Below are positions 21,749 through 33,623 of a DNA stretch of 64,000 nucleotides, piece by piece. A program made the translations under genes and the position numbers. The notes beneath the pieces are model-generated. The model was not told the DNA's origin, did not search any database, and was given only the letters and a program-made list of their open reading frames with translations. Positions within the stretch are counted from its first letter, which is position 1; each line of letters opens with the position of its first letter. The DNA lies in assembly GCF_004359215.1 (NCBI RefSeq), contig NC_090616.1, positions 2,127,121 to 2,191,120 on the forward strand. Reading direction: 5' to 3'. Source of the stretch: Bremia lactucae (Eukaryota > Oomycota > Peronosporomycetes > Peronosporales > Peronosporaceae).

Positions 21749-24129
21749 AAAAATGCATTTAGATGCATTAGCATACAATTTATCTGTGCGCATACACTCG
21801 AGCACTACTCGAAATGGTCTATATAATTTTTCACATCCTACCGACCCTGCCCCGCACGACTATGGACAAAAAATTCATCAAAATAAGTCTGTGCATAACC
21901 TCAATGAGGGCGGAACAGTTGCGTCACTAGACGATTAAATGTCGCCGGGGCGTTGGAAATCCCTTGTTGCATAACCAACCACTCCCATGGCATACTGCCT
22001 GAGTTGCGCTGTAAGCGAAATATCGCTAGCTCGCATGAGCAGTTGGTAATAACCATCGACTACGTCAAGTGCACTGTACATTGTACATCCCACCACAATG
22101 TTCTGGAGAACATCCTTTCTAGGAATGGGGGTTTGTGCAGGTATAGTGACAGCATAAGAAAAGCTTATTATAAGCAGTACAATGTGCCATTTGCCATTTG
22201 GCTTTCTGACTCAAAATGTCGGTGTCGAACGGGGAGATTTGCTTTGTCGTACCATTCCAGCCTCGTGCCTAGCTCGGAAAAATTGTCAATGTTGTCACAC
22301 TGTTTCCTTGGTAAAGGCCACTGTCGTGTGACAGAGTATTTGTTTCCAGGGATTAAGTCAATTTCATGACGGACACCTCTATCCGGGGGTAAACAGATGG
22401 TATATTTGACAGATCACATCTTAAAATTCTTAATCAAGGAATAAAATGGATCTGCGGATCTTTAAGGATTGATGATCCACTCCGCGCACTAAGTGCAGCT
22501 TCTGTGTCATCCAGGACAACTTCGTCCAGAAGTGACGATGAGTTTAACTTAATCGTTGGTCGACTGACCACCGTCTCAAGAAGCCGCCAGCCTTTAAGGC
22601 TCGACCGCACTCATCACTAGACATTTTGTCTTTCTCCAGAAGAGCATGTTACGAAGGGATTGCCGCAAGGCTCAATTCGCCCTCGATTTTACCGGTTACA
22701 CCATTTACAAGCATATTCTATTCCTTACTCGTATCACTTTGTGAGGGTATAGATACTTTGCATCTCGCCTGCCTTGGAGTAGAGACAATACGCCTCTTAG
22801 AGGCCGGCACATTCACGTCTTCAAATTTTCAGCCTGTATAAGATCTATACCAGAGCTGGTGTCTACTTCGACATCCGACAAGGAGTTAGAAAACTCAGCT
22901 TCCTTGTCCACATGTCACTTCACGTGCATTAGAAGAGTTTGACACGAAATGCCCTAGCGAACCGCCAATAGTGTCACTGCTGACACTCAGTATGGTGCCA
23001 CCTCGGCCGAACAAACTCGGTGGACTTAGACTTGCCACTCCACGTTTCTCAGGGATATTACACCCTTGATGACTCGGTCTAAGGCCAACAGCTTTCAGCA
23101 TTCATTGAGGCGTTTTTACAACGAGTGTCACTCGACGGAATACGTGCCGTTCCACTTAATTCTGTTGCGGGCTCAAACTTAATGTTTTCAACATTGGGTT
23201 TATTAACTTAGACATTCCAATGTCTAACCCACTGACAGATTTAGTCAGTCATTCGCACCAATAGCGTTTCTTGTTGCCTAGCAAAGGTGGGCTCATTACT
23301 CTTCGAAACTTTGCTAGGAACATTGCGTGTGACGCTTAAGGTTTTAGACCTTCAATCGATCCATGGCTCTTGGCGTTCAAGCCAGGCCATACCAAGGATG
23401 AGATCATATCTCGAATCCAATCAAGGACGAGACCACGTTGCATACTGTCAAAGCCAAGAAACTTTATGCGTAAGTTCAAAGGAACTCTAGGAAGAGTGAC
23501 ACGAGCCCCAGTCGCTACGCGAACAGTGATTGAATTACTTTCATGCGCTTTAAGTCCTAAACGTATTGTTGACTTCTTACAATCAAAGACGTCGAGCATA
23601 ATTGCAAGACGCTCCTGAGCAAATTAAAACTGACCATGGCTTATCAAAGTCCATTCACAGTCGCTTGAGCGACTAACAAGCCAGGCTTGTACTCACGTCC
23701 CGTGCCATTACGCAAAGAGCTAATTGGGGTTAGGTCATGTCTACTCTCACCTCCGAGAGTTTTAATAGAGCCTAGGTCTTCCCCGGTTACTGGGTACCGA
23801 CGTTTTTCGCACCGTACCAGATTTCTGGTATATGTCGGAATTGGTGCTCGTTCGAGCTTAACGAGTATTTAGTTGGGGACAGGCCAGACGTAAATTTTTC
23901 TTGCTTCCGCACATAAAACATCTAATGATTTCATGCTGTTCCACAGCTTGAAGTGCCTCTTCTCCTTCCTCAACAAGGCTTAGATCCATGGGTTCCGGTC
24001 TATTAGATGGTACCCATGTGCTCGAAGAGCTTGTTTGGTAAATAGGCGTGCTAACGCGAGCAGACTTAAAGTCGAACTCGGTGCGTAGCGCTATGGCAAC
24101 TGCCTCTTCATAAGTAGCAGGATGAGATC

Positions 24130-24794
24130 GGATTAATTCCGTCCGGGCAACGCGCCTTCATTGAGACCCCCCATAAAGATGGTTCCTACAATTGCTTCTT
24201 GCACCGGGTCTTGATGCGTAGATGCAATGAGAAATCTCAACTCCTGGACAAAGTCTCCTAGGGTTCTTTTACCCTGTCGAGTCGCTAGGAGCCGTGCTCG
24301 CATGCGAAAAGCCTGATCAGGCGGTGCAAACATGCTGGTCATTTGCTGTTTCAGCGAATCCCATGAGGGAAAAGCGTCATTTATGGACGTGCTGCACGAT
24401 AGTGCCCGCTCTACCTCCAAGTTTGGAAATAACCATAGCCACCTTTTGCCGTTCTGTTAAGAACAAGGCGGAATCAATGGACATTTCCATCTGCTCAATC
24501 CAAAAAGGGAGATTTTCTCCCTCTTTTCCCTCAAATGTCTTCACATTTACATTTAGAGGGCGAGCCCTCGGCTCTGAGTCAGGTACAGAGATATACCGAG
24601 TTGGCATAGAAGCCGCAAAGTGGTCCTACCTGACCGACCAGGGAGGTTTCGTTCCGCATGAAGGCTTCAAGCCTTGCATTTAGGACCTCTGGTTCCTGGG
24701 AAATAATAAATTCCACGCGTTCAAGCTCGAATAAGGTTTTAGGCTTGTCATAAGCGGCGCGTTGCGCTTCTGACAACTCTGGAACCTCTTCCAT
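24130..24794 (-). pseudogene. Gag of B2
   Basis: It starts MEEVPELSEAQRAAYDKPKT. The capsid-like part contains [20 protein letters not shown] and DSLKQQMTSMFAPPDQAFRM. It is shifted in frame near 24600 and 24420. Confidence 0.85.
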
Positions 24795-24854
24795 TTTCGT
24801 GATGGATTAGTTTTGTAAAGACTCAGGCGTAGATTGACTACGAGTGCTACCGAG

Positions 24855-25316
24855 TGTAGCGGAGCTACCTCGTCCCTTAAGTCAGAGAAAGAATTTTAGC
24901 CTCAGAGAGCCTCTTCGTTCAATAGAACTATTGGGTTTAACAACTTAGGAATTCGTACAAGCTATTAGAGCTTAATGAATCCTAGTTCAAGGGTTCAGGG
25001 GTTCGTAGAACCAATGTATCTCAGAAAGGCTTCTATCTGTCACAGATCAATGCGCAAGCCTTAAAAAGACACTAGACGCTTTAAGAACAAAAGGGGAACT
25101 CAACTTTTTTAATTAATTAAATCTTTAGACCTTACCGTACCTAATTTTAAGATAAATTTTGGTCGCCAGATAAAGATCTGGCGGCGACCACATTTGTTAC
25201 CCATAATACAATGGGATTTTGATAATCAACTATTTTAAAGTAAAATAAAGGGTATTTTACCCACATAGTAAATGTACCACAACAACGGCTTTCCAACCAA
25301 TGTGTGCCTCATTACA
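24855..25316 (-). repeat. 5' LTR of B2
   Basis: On the minus strand it begins TGTAATGAGGCACAC and ends GCTCCGCTACA. The hairpin is intact (CGCCAGAT/ATCTGGCG near 25165-25185). Confidence 0.85.
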
Positions 25317-26605
25317 GAGGCAGTCAAAAACACGTCCATTTGGGCGAGCGCGCGTAGACAGGCACAACCGCGTCCCTGATTGCGCATGAAATGCAACGTC
25401 AACATTTGTTGGTATTCCTTATGTCTAACATTAACACCATTTTGTTCGGTATTGAGGTTTCGACCTCCAAGCGATACGGAGCCTTACATTCGACCAGCAC
25501 CATTTGTTGGACACATTGCTGAGCTCTATATGTAGGCGGGCACGTCGTAATGCGGCCACGCTCTACTTAGACACACACCCTAGCACAGCGAGGAAGCGGT
25601 TTAACCAGCTTCTCTTGCGCGCAGTGAGGTAGTTGTGTGGGCGCGCAAGCGACCTCACCCAACGCACTAAGTACTCCGGTTAACTGTCGTCACGGGAGCG
25701 GTAATCCGGCTCCTCGTGCGCACTTACCAAGCAGGATGTAGTTTTCAGACTGGTTTATATTTTTAATCATATTAAATACAAGTACCTATTTTTACCAATC
25801 GAAATGTCATCTCTATAGATAACAATATGTATTGCGAGCGTATCTTTCTAGATACCTCGCGTAACGGATGACGCTAGGCGTCATCCCTCGTAATGTGAAT
25901 GCACCGATGTGCATCACATACACAAGGGTTGGTCACAAATGTGCACCACACCCGAGTGCTGGGTCTAGTTACTATAATTTAGTAATTGACCATCCCCTTA
26001 AGTACACCAAGTGTACTTAACGGGAACTGTGTTACATTCGGGCAACTTTAGCCCGTTACACTCTAGGCACGTTTTTTAAATTGTTATGACATAGGCGGCC
26101 AATATACTAATGGCATAAGGCCTTTCGGTGCGCGTTCTCTTTTAGCAACGCCAAATAGGCAGCCTCCGCATGTATAATTAGCTGTACTCGAAATAGCGGG
26201 ACCAAGCCGGGCACATTCTTAGACTCGGCTTTGATATTGTCGATTACCAGATCAGGAGCAAGCTTGGTATGAGCGAGCGTAAATTTTTATGCATACGCCA
26301 ACAGCTGACGCTTACCTAAATGTAGCGATAGTGTGAACGACTATCAGTAGACAGCGAAGGCCTACATGATACCTGCATCTTCCTACGATGTTCCGCTATA
26401 AAAATATGCTGCAGCGAGTGTATGCTCGAGATTTTGCTCGACCTCTAAAATGAAGATTGCGTGGGCTAAAATTGAAGCTTCATTGTAAGGGTGGTCGATT
26501 TGGTCATTTTCGCCTCGCGAACCAGATGCGAAGATTTTCATTGATCTTCCTATCCGACGAATTTAATTAAACCGATGATAGGATTCAATTCAGGCATCAG
26601 TAAAT
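25317..26605 (-). repeat. Segment duplicated (inverted) at 41050-41812, here split by a solo LTR
   Basis: Positions 25317-25530 and 26061-26605 together match the complement of 41050-41812, directly next to the family-B LTR in both places. B2 and B3 therefore share the same outer flank, so this is a segmental duplication rather than two insertions. No gene is recognised in the shared part. Confidence 0.8.
25531..26060 (-). mobile_element. Family-C solo LTR (530 bp) with target duplication
   Basis: It runs from TGTAGGCGGGCAC to AGCCCGTTACA, bounded by CTATA before and CTCTA after, a 4 of 5 match for a target duplication. The uninterrupted sequence exists at 41570-41605. Inside are several perfect hairpins, e.g. 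GGATGACGC TAG GCGTCATCC (25866) and AAGTACAC CAA GTGTACTT (26001). Related LTR sequence occurs at 38465-38843 and 40863-41049. Confidence 0.85.
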
Positions 26606-26808
26606 CAGCCTGAGCCGGCACGTTGATCTTAGTGTAGGCTTTAATCAAGAGCATTCTCATCGACATGCCTCTAACTGAGCGCTTTTCACTGGGATGCCCT
26701 GCGTAAACATGTGACGGATTCGCTCAGGAACAACTTACCATGCATCTTACGCAGTACTCATAATAAGTGTATTTTAATCGGGGGGAATTACCTCAAACGT
26801 CGCAAATG
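26606..26808. other. Short spacer, nothing recognised
   Basis: No open frame or repeat is recognised between the duplicated segment and the promoter-like repeat. Confidence 0.4.
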
Positions 26809-27290
26809 AATCTCGCGCTGGAACGGAGATAGTGTGCAGCACAAGGAACACCTGTTTATTTTACTTAGCTAGCTCTACGTCGTAACTAAGTATACTTACT
26901 AAACAATGTAGAGCAATAAGAAACTGTTTCTTGTCGTCATTATTTTTAATATTGATATCCTTCTATGGCTATTATGGCGGTAGGCTCCGAGCCACGTAGA
27001 CCTTTATCCAAATGTAAACTAGAATCGGTTGCCGCACTCGATCTTTACAGCCTTACCAAATATACATCAGCCAAAGGATCATACTTCCCTAAAATTTTAC
27101 TTAGTTAAATTGTATACCAACTGGCATTCTTTCTTAATTTTAATAACGACCTGGCAATAAAATTCAATTTAAATAACTATATAAAATATTCAAAACATAA
27201 CTACCCTACGTTCTTCCGATCACTTTCTTAAAATGGACCCGCAGCAGTCGACAATGTTTACAACGTTATCGGAATGGCGCCGGGACCTCT
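26809..27290 (+). pseudogene. Duplicate of the upstream region and first codons of the VTT-domain gene
   Basis: This segment matches 33178 to about 33655, i.e. the whole region between element D and the gene at 33624 plus its first nine or so codons. Differences are scattered, roughly 10 percent by eye. The start codon ATG (33624) corresponds to TTA here, and the coding part ends after the segment equivalent to SDWRRDL, exactly where the LTR of element D begins. It is therefore a dead 5' fragment, though it may keep promoter elements. Confidence 0.85.
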
Positions 27291-27537
27291 TGTGTGGAAT
27301 GGGGGTAAATTACGACTGAATTAATTTAGTTTTACTAACCGATACTTTTGGTTCACTCCTTAAGGTATCGCCTATCCTAAATCTAATTCTTACGAAGTAT
27401 CATATCTCCTAATTGCGCAAACCTTATACTTGTTTTAATTATGGCGCATATGTAAATTTGAATTAAAGAAAATGAATGGTTCAATAGATGAATCGAAATG
27501 AGTGGCCAAGGGCTTAGCGAGTTAACTGGTCCTGACA
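27291..27537 (-). repeat. 3' LTR of element D
   Basis: It aligns with 32929-33177. Shared landmarks are GGGTAAATTACGACTGAATT, ATTATGGCGCATATGTAA and the end GGTCCTGACA. Divergence is roughly 10-12 percent by eye. Confidence 0.88.
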
Positions 27538-27549
27538 TCCTCCCCGATT

Positions 27550-27780
27550 TGATCTCTCGTTGACGCTGATTGAAGTCGGCGACGAGGTCCTTCCAGTGGG
27601 AGACATGGCGAATATTTTTCTCTTTTTCTTAGCTTGCTTCTTCCTTAGTTTCGCCATGCCATTGTACGAGCCAGTATGGTTAGCGATTGAGTTGGCTTTC
27701 TTCAACAGACGTTCAATAACTTGAAAATGATCCGCTGTGCCATTATCCACGAATTGTGATGCTTTCGGTATCGGGCGACT
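27550..27780 (-). pseudogene. Chromodomain of element D
   Basis: Reading the minus strand in the frame starting at the complement of 27677, WLVQWHGETKEEAS is followed by TAA and then EKEKNIRHVSHWKDL. This is the usual chromodomain order, with a stop where the conserved Trp-Glu would be. The preceding FQV.ERLLKK segment is one frame away. Confidence 0.7.
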
Positions 27781-27864
27781 TCGAAACCTTTCCGGTGTCG
27801 GTTCATACTTGATAGAACATCAACATTAAAGGTTGGAATAATCCTATTCATAGTTTGTGGTAAC

Positions 27865-28977
27865 TCAAGCTTGCCACATTAGAATTAAACATTTTGATAG
27901 TTTCGAATGGTTCCACCTTTCTTGCCGCAATCTTGGCTCTTGGTGTCCCATATTTTTCGCAGCGTGTTTAAACGATATTTTGCGAGTATCAAGTATAAGT
28001 AGATCTCCAACTTTGAATTCGACCTGATTTATTCGGCGCTTTTGATCGTAATATTGCTTTTGCGAAGCTTGTGCTATCAACAGATTTCTGCGAGCCTGAT
28101 CGATGATATTTGCTCGTACTTCGATAAACTCTTTTGCGTAAACGTCAATATCCTTTGGTTGACTAGTCCAGCCCAGTGACTTTTGCCATGCAGAGCGTTC
28201 CCTTCTTCCCGTATCTATTTCAAAGGAAGAGTATCCAGTAGATGCACGAACCAGTATAGACGCATACTCTATGCTTCCCAAGTGTTCGGTCCTGTCAGTG
28301 CCATGGTAAGATGCTATGCGATTGAGTGCGTCTTCTACCACAAGGTTCTGGCGCTCGGTCTGTCCATCGGCTTAAGCCCGATAAGCGGTTGTAATACTTA
28401 GACGAACACCGATGATCGTCATCAATGACTTCGAAAACATGGACGTGAACTTGCTATCTCGGTCACTGATATTAACTGCGGGAATACCATGGTGTCGAAT
28501 GACAGCATCAAAAAATACTTTTGCTGTGGTGCATGCATCGTCCTTATCGTGCACTGCTGCATACTTCGTGCGTTTGGAAAACTTATCGACAACAGTTAGG
28601 ATGGCAAATCCATTGGAAACAGGAAGCCCTCTTATAAAGTCCATTGATACCACTTGCCAGCAAGCATCCGGTATTGGAATTGGCATAAGTAATACGTTGT
28701 TTTTTTGTTAATTATCATGTTTCCGACGTGCGCAGGTTTCCCAAGTTTTGACATATTCCTTGACGTTTCTCTGCAACGATTTCCGGTAATACCACTGAGC
28801 AACTCGCAAGAATGTTCTGCGATTGCCCGGCAGAGCAGCTATTGCCGAATTATCATATTTCGATATTACATTCGTTCGCAAGCGGTTGTTGTTGAGCACG
28901 CAAAGACGTTTAATGTGCGCAAAAACAACAATTTCTCTTGCTTCACAATCAATAAACTTGTTTCGGAGCTTTTCCAT
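27865..28977 (-). pseudogene. Integrase of element D
   Basis: The zinc-binding part ends WETCARRKHDN. The core has MDFIRGLPVSNGFAILTVVD, VNISDRDSKFTSMF and an altered Glu region. The C-terminal part has LIAQASQKQYYDQKRR and FKVGDLLILDT. Frames change at about 28700 and 28360. Confidence 0.88.
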
Positions 28978-29057
28978 GCTTCTTTAGGCAATTCTGGCAA
29001 AGCCTTATTGAAGTAGCTTACGAACTTCTGTTGACAACTCGCCATACGACACTGTCA

Positions 29058-30649
29058 TTAAGGCAGCAACTTGCAGAGTCTCAGCTTCCTCCCGGGGCAG
29101 AGTTGGCACCGAGGGCGAACAAAGTAAACGTGTACCTCGTTGTTGGCAACTAGAAAATCGCACTTATGAAAGCGGATATTGTCCACGACAGAATCATCAG
29201 GCCGGCGCGAAAGCGCATCAGCTACAACGTTTAAAGCACCATTAATGTGGTGTATAGTAAACGCGTATTGAGCGAAGGTGGTCAAGTATCGAGCCAACTT
29301 CGGCGAGACTGACGGATGATGAAGAAGCCAAGAGCAGGCGCTATTGCCCATTTTTCTAACCCCTCTTTTATTGCAAATAGATCCTTCTCACGAGCAGGCC
29401 AACTAATCTCACGGATTCCAAGTTTCTTTGAGTAAAACGCTACTGGATGGTCATGTCTATTGATAAATTGCGATAAGTCGCCACCAATGCACGACCCCGA
29501 TGCATCCGTAGTGAGAACAAACGGGCGTGAAGAGTTAGGCAAAGTCAGCACAGGTGCAGCTTGTAAGGCAGACTTCAGCCTTACGAGCAAATCCTCTTGT
29601 TCTGCATTCAAGACCCATGAAAAATCTTTCCTAACGAGATGGCTCAACGGCAGAACTATTTGCGCAAACTGATGAATAAAGCGGCGATAATAACAAGCAA
29701 GACCAAGAAAACTTTGCGATTCCTTTACAGAGGTAAGTGAAGGCCACTTCGCGATTGCTTCCGCCTTTGTTTTCGATAAATAATCCGTCACCAGAAACAG
29801 CGTGCCCCAAAAAGCTGACCTCTTGACGCGCGAACTTGCACTTACCAATGTGAGCGAAGAGTATTCACTTGCGTAAGACGTCGAACACGATAGCATGAAA
29901 TAATTGACCCCAGTATTACATTAAAAGTAATTAATAGCCAATGGTGTCAGGGTTATGAATGTTCAGATAATTTAGAATTTTCAGAAGTACCTTTTTTTGA
30001 GACGGAAAAGATGCATGTACCATCCAAATATACAACAACGAATGAGAACTTTTCAAAAAGAACACGCATCAAGCGCGACGAAATGCGAGGCATTCCAGCA
30101 AGGCCCATCGGCGCAACGCACCACTGATATGTCTCATTTGATTTACGAAACGCAGTGTACGTTTTGCTATCCGGATGAATATGCCTCTGATGGTACCCTT
30201 GAGCTAAGTCAATGACTGTGAAGTAGCTCATACCATACATCTTATCGAATAATTTATCGATTCGCGGCAAAGGTATTTTAGGGACGACTGACGTTGAGTT
30301 GACGTAACGAAAGCCAATCACCCAACTGAGCAAAATGTTCGCGTTTCCGGATCGAATCCATTCCGAACGAGATACACCTCGTACCGATCGTTGGGTCATT
30401 TTAAGGAATGCCGAAGATGTTTGATACCCAAAGCGAGTCTGAAAGCTCGATCTATCCGCATGAAAGGTTCTCATCGACGAACTTCTGTAAAGCCTTTTGT
30501 TCAGCTTGTGAAAGTCGAAATGGCGAACGATTACTCGGTTGCACACCGGGCTGTATATTGATACCAAACTCCACCGACCGATGAGGAGGCAATGAATTCG
30601 GTAACTTTTCTGGGAATACATCTTTATAGGAATCGAGTAAAGCCTTCAA
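29058..30649 (-). pseudogene. Reverse transcriptase-RNase H of element D
   Basis: RT begins with FGINIQPGVQPSNRSPFRLS. Further blocks are PLPRIDKLFDKMYGMSYFTV, IDLAQGYHQ and VVYLDGTCIFS (catalytic Asp lost). RNase H shows LTTDASGSCIGGDLSQF, WPAREKDLFAIKEGLEKW and GALNVVADALSRRPDD. Confidence 0.88.
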
Positions 30650-31110
30650 TCGTTTTCACGAGGTTTTGTAAATTCCGACTCTTGATAAATTTTGACACGA
30701 TAGACTTCTTCAAATTGTGATGTCTTCAATTTCCTTAAGAAGTCAGCAGAGGAATAATGACCGATTCACAACCTCATCATATGGTATGTCACCACTTTTG
30801 AACGAAACTTGATGAGTACGTCAATTAATGATTGGCTCGTGCGCAGCACACCAGGGCTTACCCGGAATTACATCATGGCAATTGCTCATTGGCCACTCAA
30901 TGACCGGAACGTCAGAAATTCGATTATCATCAAATGGGCTATTGGCGACTCCTTTCTTCACTTATTTTTGGTGTTATTAGTGCCTTCGAAACGAGTGACT
31001 TGAAAGCCATTTCAGGACATGACGCATTGCAGCAAACTCGGCTTCACCCCATTGCATGTGGCGCCAGAATCGAGTATCATATTGACAGCACGATCGTCAA
31101 GATGACCCTT

Positions 31111-32450
31111 TTAGATGATCAAATCTTTTCCCGTGAAGGAAGCAAAGTCAGCTTCACATAGTGTGGTGATAGCTTCGTTTGACGCAGTCGCGATGGTTTC
31201 TTCTTTAACTGACTCATTCACGAAATAGTTGGCGTTCGCACGATCGCGACGATATCCGTTGCCGCGATTATTTTGCTGGTTCCTGCGCTTGTAACACTGC
31301 TGAATCGTGTGCCCCAGTATTTTGCAGTATGCACACTTTCGTTTATTTCGACGTCGATTATGGACGCAAGAAGACCTATTAAATGGCCGAGCATTGCCGA
31401 TTTCCATCGGCTCTGGCTTCTTGTTTAATTCTCTGGCCACATTTTGTGGACCAGGACGAGGTTTTGTAGCGTTGTGGTGATGATAAACACCCGAATGTGT
31501 GCGTTCAAAATCGAGCGCCACAGTAATAGCATCCTACAGTGCGTTTCCCCGTCGATATTGAACTTCTTCTTGAGTTCTTGCTTTAAACCCTCGTTGAAAA
31601 TAGATGAAATGTCAACTCGAGTCATGTCCTCAACTTGCGAAATAATGTGTCGAGATTTCGCAATGTAGTCCGTTAAGCCTTTGCAATTGGCTTGTCTCAG
31701 CCGATGCAGATCGTCTCGAAGACGTTGTTGCAGATCCGCAAAGACGAATTGTTTTTTTTTCACTGCTAGAGAAAACTCATCGGCTGAGTGAATTTCTTTT
31801 TTGATGCAGCAAGAGCCATTGTGCTGCTGGTCCTCGCAATGAGCTTCCTAGTACGGCAAGTACTTGAGGAGCCTTTGCGTCCTCTTTCCACTTCTTACCG
31901 TGCGCAATAAAATATTGCTGTACTTGCGCGTAATAAAGGCGAACCGACTCTTCGCTTTTTCCGCTTTACGTCGGCATCCTTAGCCCGTCCACCTTAAGCC
32001 CACCTATCTTTTAGGAATTAGCGAATGTTTTGATTAACTCTTGTTGTTGCTGTAGCATGTGCATCATTTGCTGCATTAGCTCGGCGTTTGAGGGTTGCCC
32101 ATAATGGAAGAAGAATGTGTTCGGAACTATAAAAAGACTAGGCTCTTAAGTTGAACCGAAGATCCTTAAAAATGGTGCGCTCGGCTTCTTCTAAAAGCGC
32201 GTATACCTCGTGTAACGGAGCTGATAAGGTGGACTCTTGCTTGGGCAGGCATCCTTTCTCCTTGGTGAGTTGCTTTGCTAAGATCTTTGCAATGCGTCGG
32301 GCCTTTTGTAATGCGTCGGGTCTTTTGTAATGACGCAGGCAAATCGTTCGCAGTCTTTGCAGACTTTTCACCGTACTCAAAGAGGAAAGCCTTACTACAG
32401 TAGTATGGAATCTGATTATTAGCTTTTAGCTTTTTGCTCATAAATCTCAA
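31111..32450 (-). pseudogene. Gag of element D
   Basis: The zinc knuckle is CAYCKILGHTIQQC at about 31340-31300, followed by basic Arg/Asn-rich sequence. Upstream (31763-31425) is a helical capsid-like stretch (LQQRLRDDLHRLRQANCKGL). The N-terminal part to 32450 is broken. Confidence 0.75.
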
Positions 32451-32770
32451 CGACTTTCTTTAGCCATTAAGCGTAATGGGTAAGAGATTCAATCTTATTC
32501 CAGATGGATTAACTGTTTCACCGTGTTAAGCCGGTCCCAACCTCACACAGACTAAGCGACTATATCTGTCAGGCAGACGCTTAGAGTTACAGTGGATACT
32601 GAAGCCACACAATCAAAACTGCTACGCAGCGCTTCCAAAGGAATGGAGCAGTTGACTGCGAGCGGAAATTCCCACGCTACAAGCAGTACGTTACTGGCTG
32701 CGAGTGGAATCCCTTACGCTACAAGTAGTGCTGGGCAATCCAACGCAGTGCAATCCAGCGAAGCGCGAAC

Positions 32771-32903
32771 GGACGGCAAAGAAGCGAGCGGACGGCGAAG
32801 AAGCGAGCAGACGGCGAAGAAGCGAGTAGACGGCGAAGAAGCGAGCGGACGGCGAAGAAGCGAGCGGACGGCGAAGAAGCGAGCGGACGGCGAAGAAGCG
32901 AGC
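32771..32903. repeat. 19-bp tandem repeat, seven units
   Basis: The unit GGACGGCGAAGAAGCGAGC is repeated seven times with one or two changes per unit, in the 5' leader of element D. Because 19 is not a multiple of three, all three frames are open, which creates artificial Arg/Ser/Glu-rich ORFs. Confidence 0.9.
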
Positions 32904-32928
32904 GGAAGACCAACAAGTGGTACCACTT

Positions 32929-33177
32929 GTGAGGAATGAGGGTAAATTACGACTGAATTATTTTTTTTGCTTTACTAGCCGATACTTTTGGCTCATCCTC
33001 TAAGGATCGCCTATCCTAAATCTAATTATTACTAAGTATCATCTCTCCTTATTGCGCCAACCTTTTTACTTGTTTTTATTATGGCGCATATGTAATTTGA
33101 ATCAATAGAAAAGGAATGGTATAAAAGATAAATCGAAATGAGTGGTCATGGGCTCAGCGAGTTGAATGGTCCTGACA
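32929..33177 (-). repeat. 5' LTR of element D
   Basis: TGTGAGGAATG to CCTGACA on the plus strand. A TGGTACCACTTG segment lies just inside it on the minus strand and may be the primer-binding site. Confidence 0.88.
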
Positions 33178-33623
33178 ATCTCGCGCTGGGACGGAGATAG
33201 TGTGCGGTACAAGGAACACCTGTTTATTTTACTTAGCTAGCACTACGTCGTAACGAAGTATACTTACTAAACAGTGTAGAGCAAATTAGAGACTGTTTCT
33301 TGTCGTCGTTATTTTTAATATTCATATCCTTCTATGGCTAGTATGAAGGACTTAGACCTTTGTCCATCTGTAAACTAGAATCGGTTGCCGCACTCTATCT
33401 CTACAGCCTTACCAAATATACATCAGCCAAAGGATCATGTTTTCCTAAAATTTTACTTAGTTAAACTGTTTGCTAACTGGCATTCTTTTTTTTAATTAAT
33501 AACGATCTGGCAATAAAATCCATTCAAATAACAAAATAAAAATTTCCAAAAAATAACCTACCCCCCGTTCTTCCGAACACTTTCTTGAACAGGATCCGCA
33601 GCAGTCGACAAAGTTTAGCAACG
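33178..33623 (+). promoter_or_regulatory. Upstream region of the VTT-domain gene, bounded by element D
   Basis: This is the whole 446 bp between the LTR of element D and the start codon. It is duplicated at 26809-27265. No single promoter box is certain; the C-rich stretch CCTACCCCCCGTTCTTCC (33560-33577) near the start is conserved in both copies. Confidence 0.5.

Larger units (their letters stand above)
21749..25316 (-). mobile_element. Family-B element B2, 3'-truncated, inverted relative to B1
   Basis: Minus-strand order: 5' LTR (25316-24855), gag (24794-24130), protease (about 23640-23330), spacer (23200-22600) and RT down to 21749, where it stops inside the block before the RT connection. 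The RT catalytic motif reads YFDE (about 21870). It mirrors B1 15024-18796, roughly 90 percent similar by eye in gag. Confidence 0.88.
27291..33177 (-). mobile_element. Family-D Ty3/gypsy chromovirus, both LTRs present, inactive
   Basis: It is bounded by LTRs 27291-27537 and 32929-33177 (about 250 bp, TGTCAGGACC..CACA on the minus strand). Minus-strand order is gag (about 32450-31111), RT (30649-29953), RNase H (29896-29058), integrase (28977-27865) and chromodomain (about 27780-27550). Unlike families A and B there is no antisense ORF and almost no spacer after the chromodomain. The RT catalytic motif is VVYLDG instead of YLDD. Each LTR abuts a copy of the same 480-bp host segment. Confidence 0.9.

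Noticed and set aside
32592..32939. Plus-strand Arg/Ser/Glu-rich ORF and two minus-strand ORFs over the same bases
   Set aside because: They are produced by the 19-bp tandem repeat, which is open in every frame; no protein logic.
33585..33623. N-terminal extension of the VTT-domain protein from a TTG
   Set aside because: Nuclear genes start at ATG; the ATG at 33624 follows the conserved upstream region.
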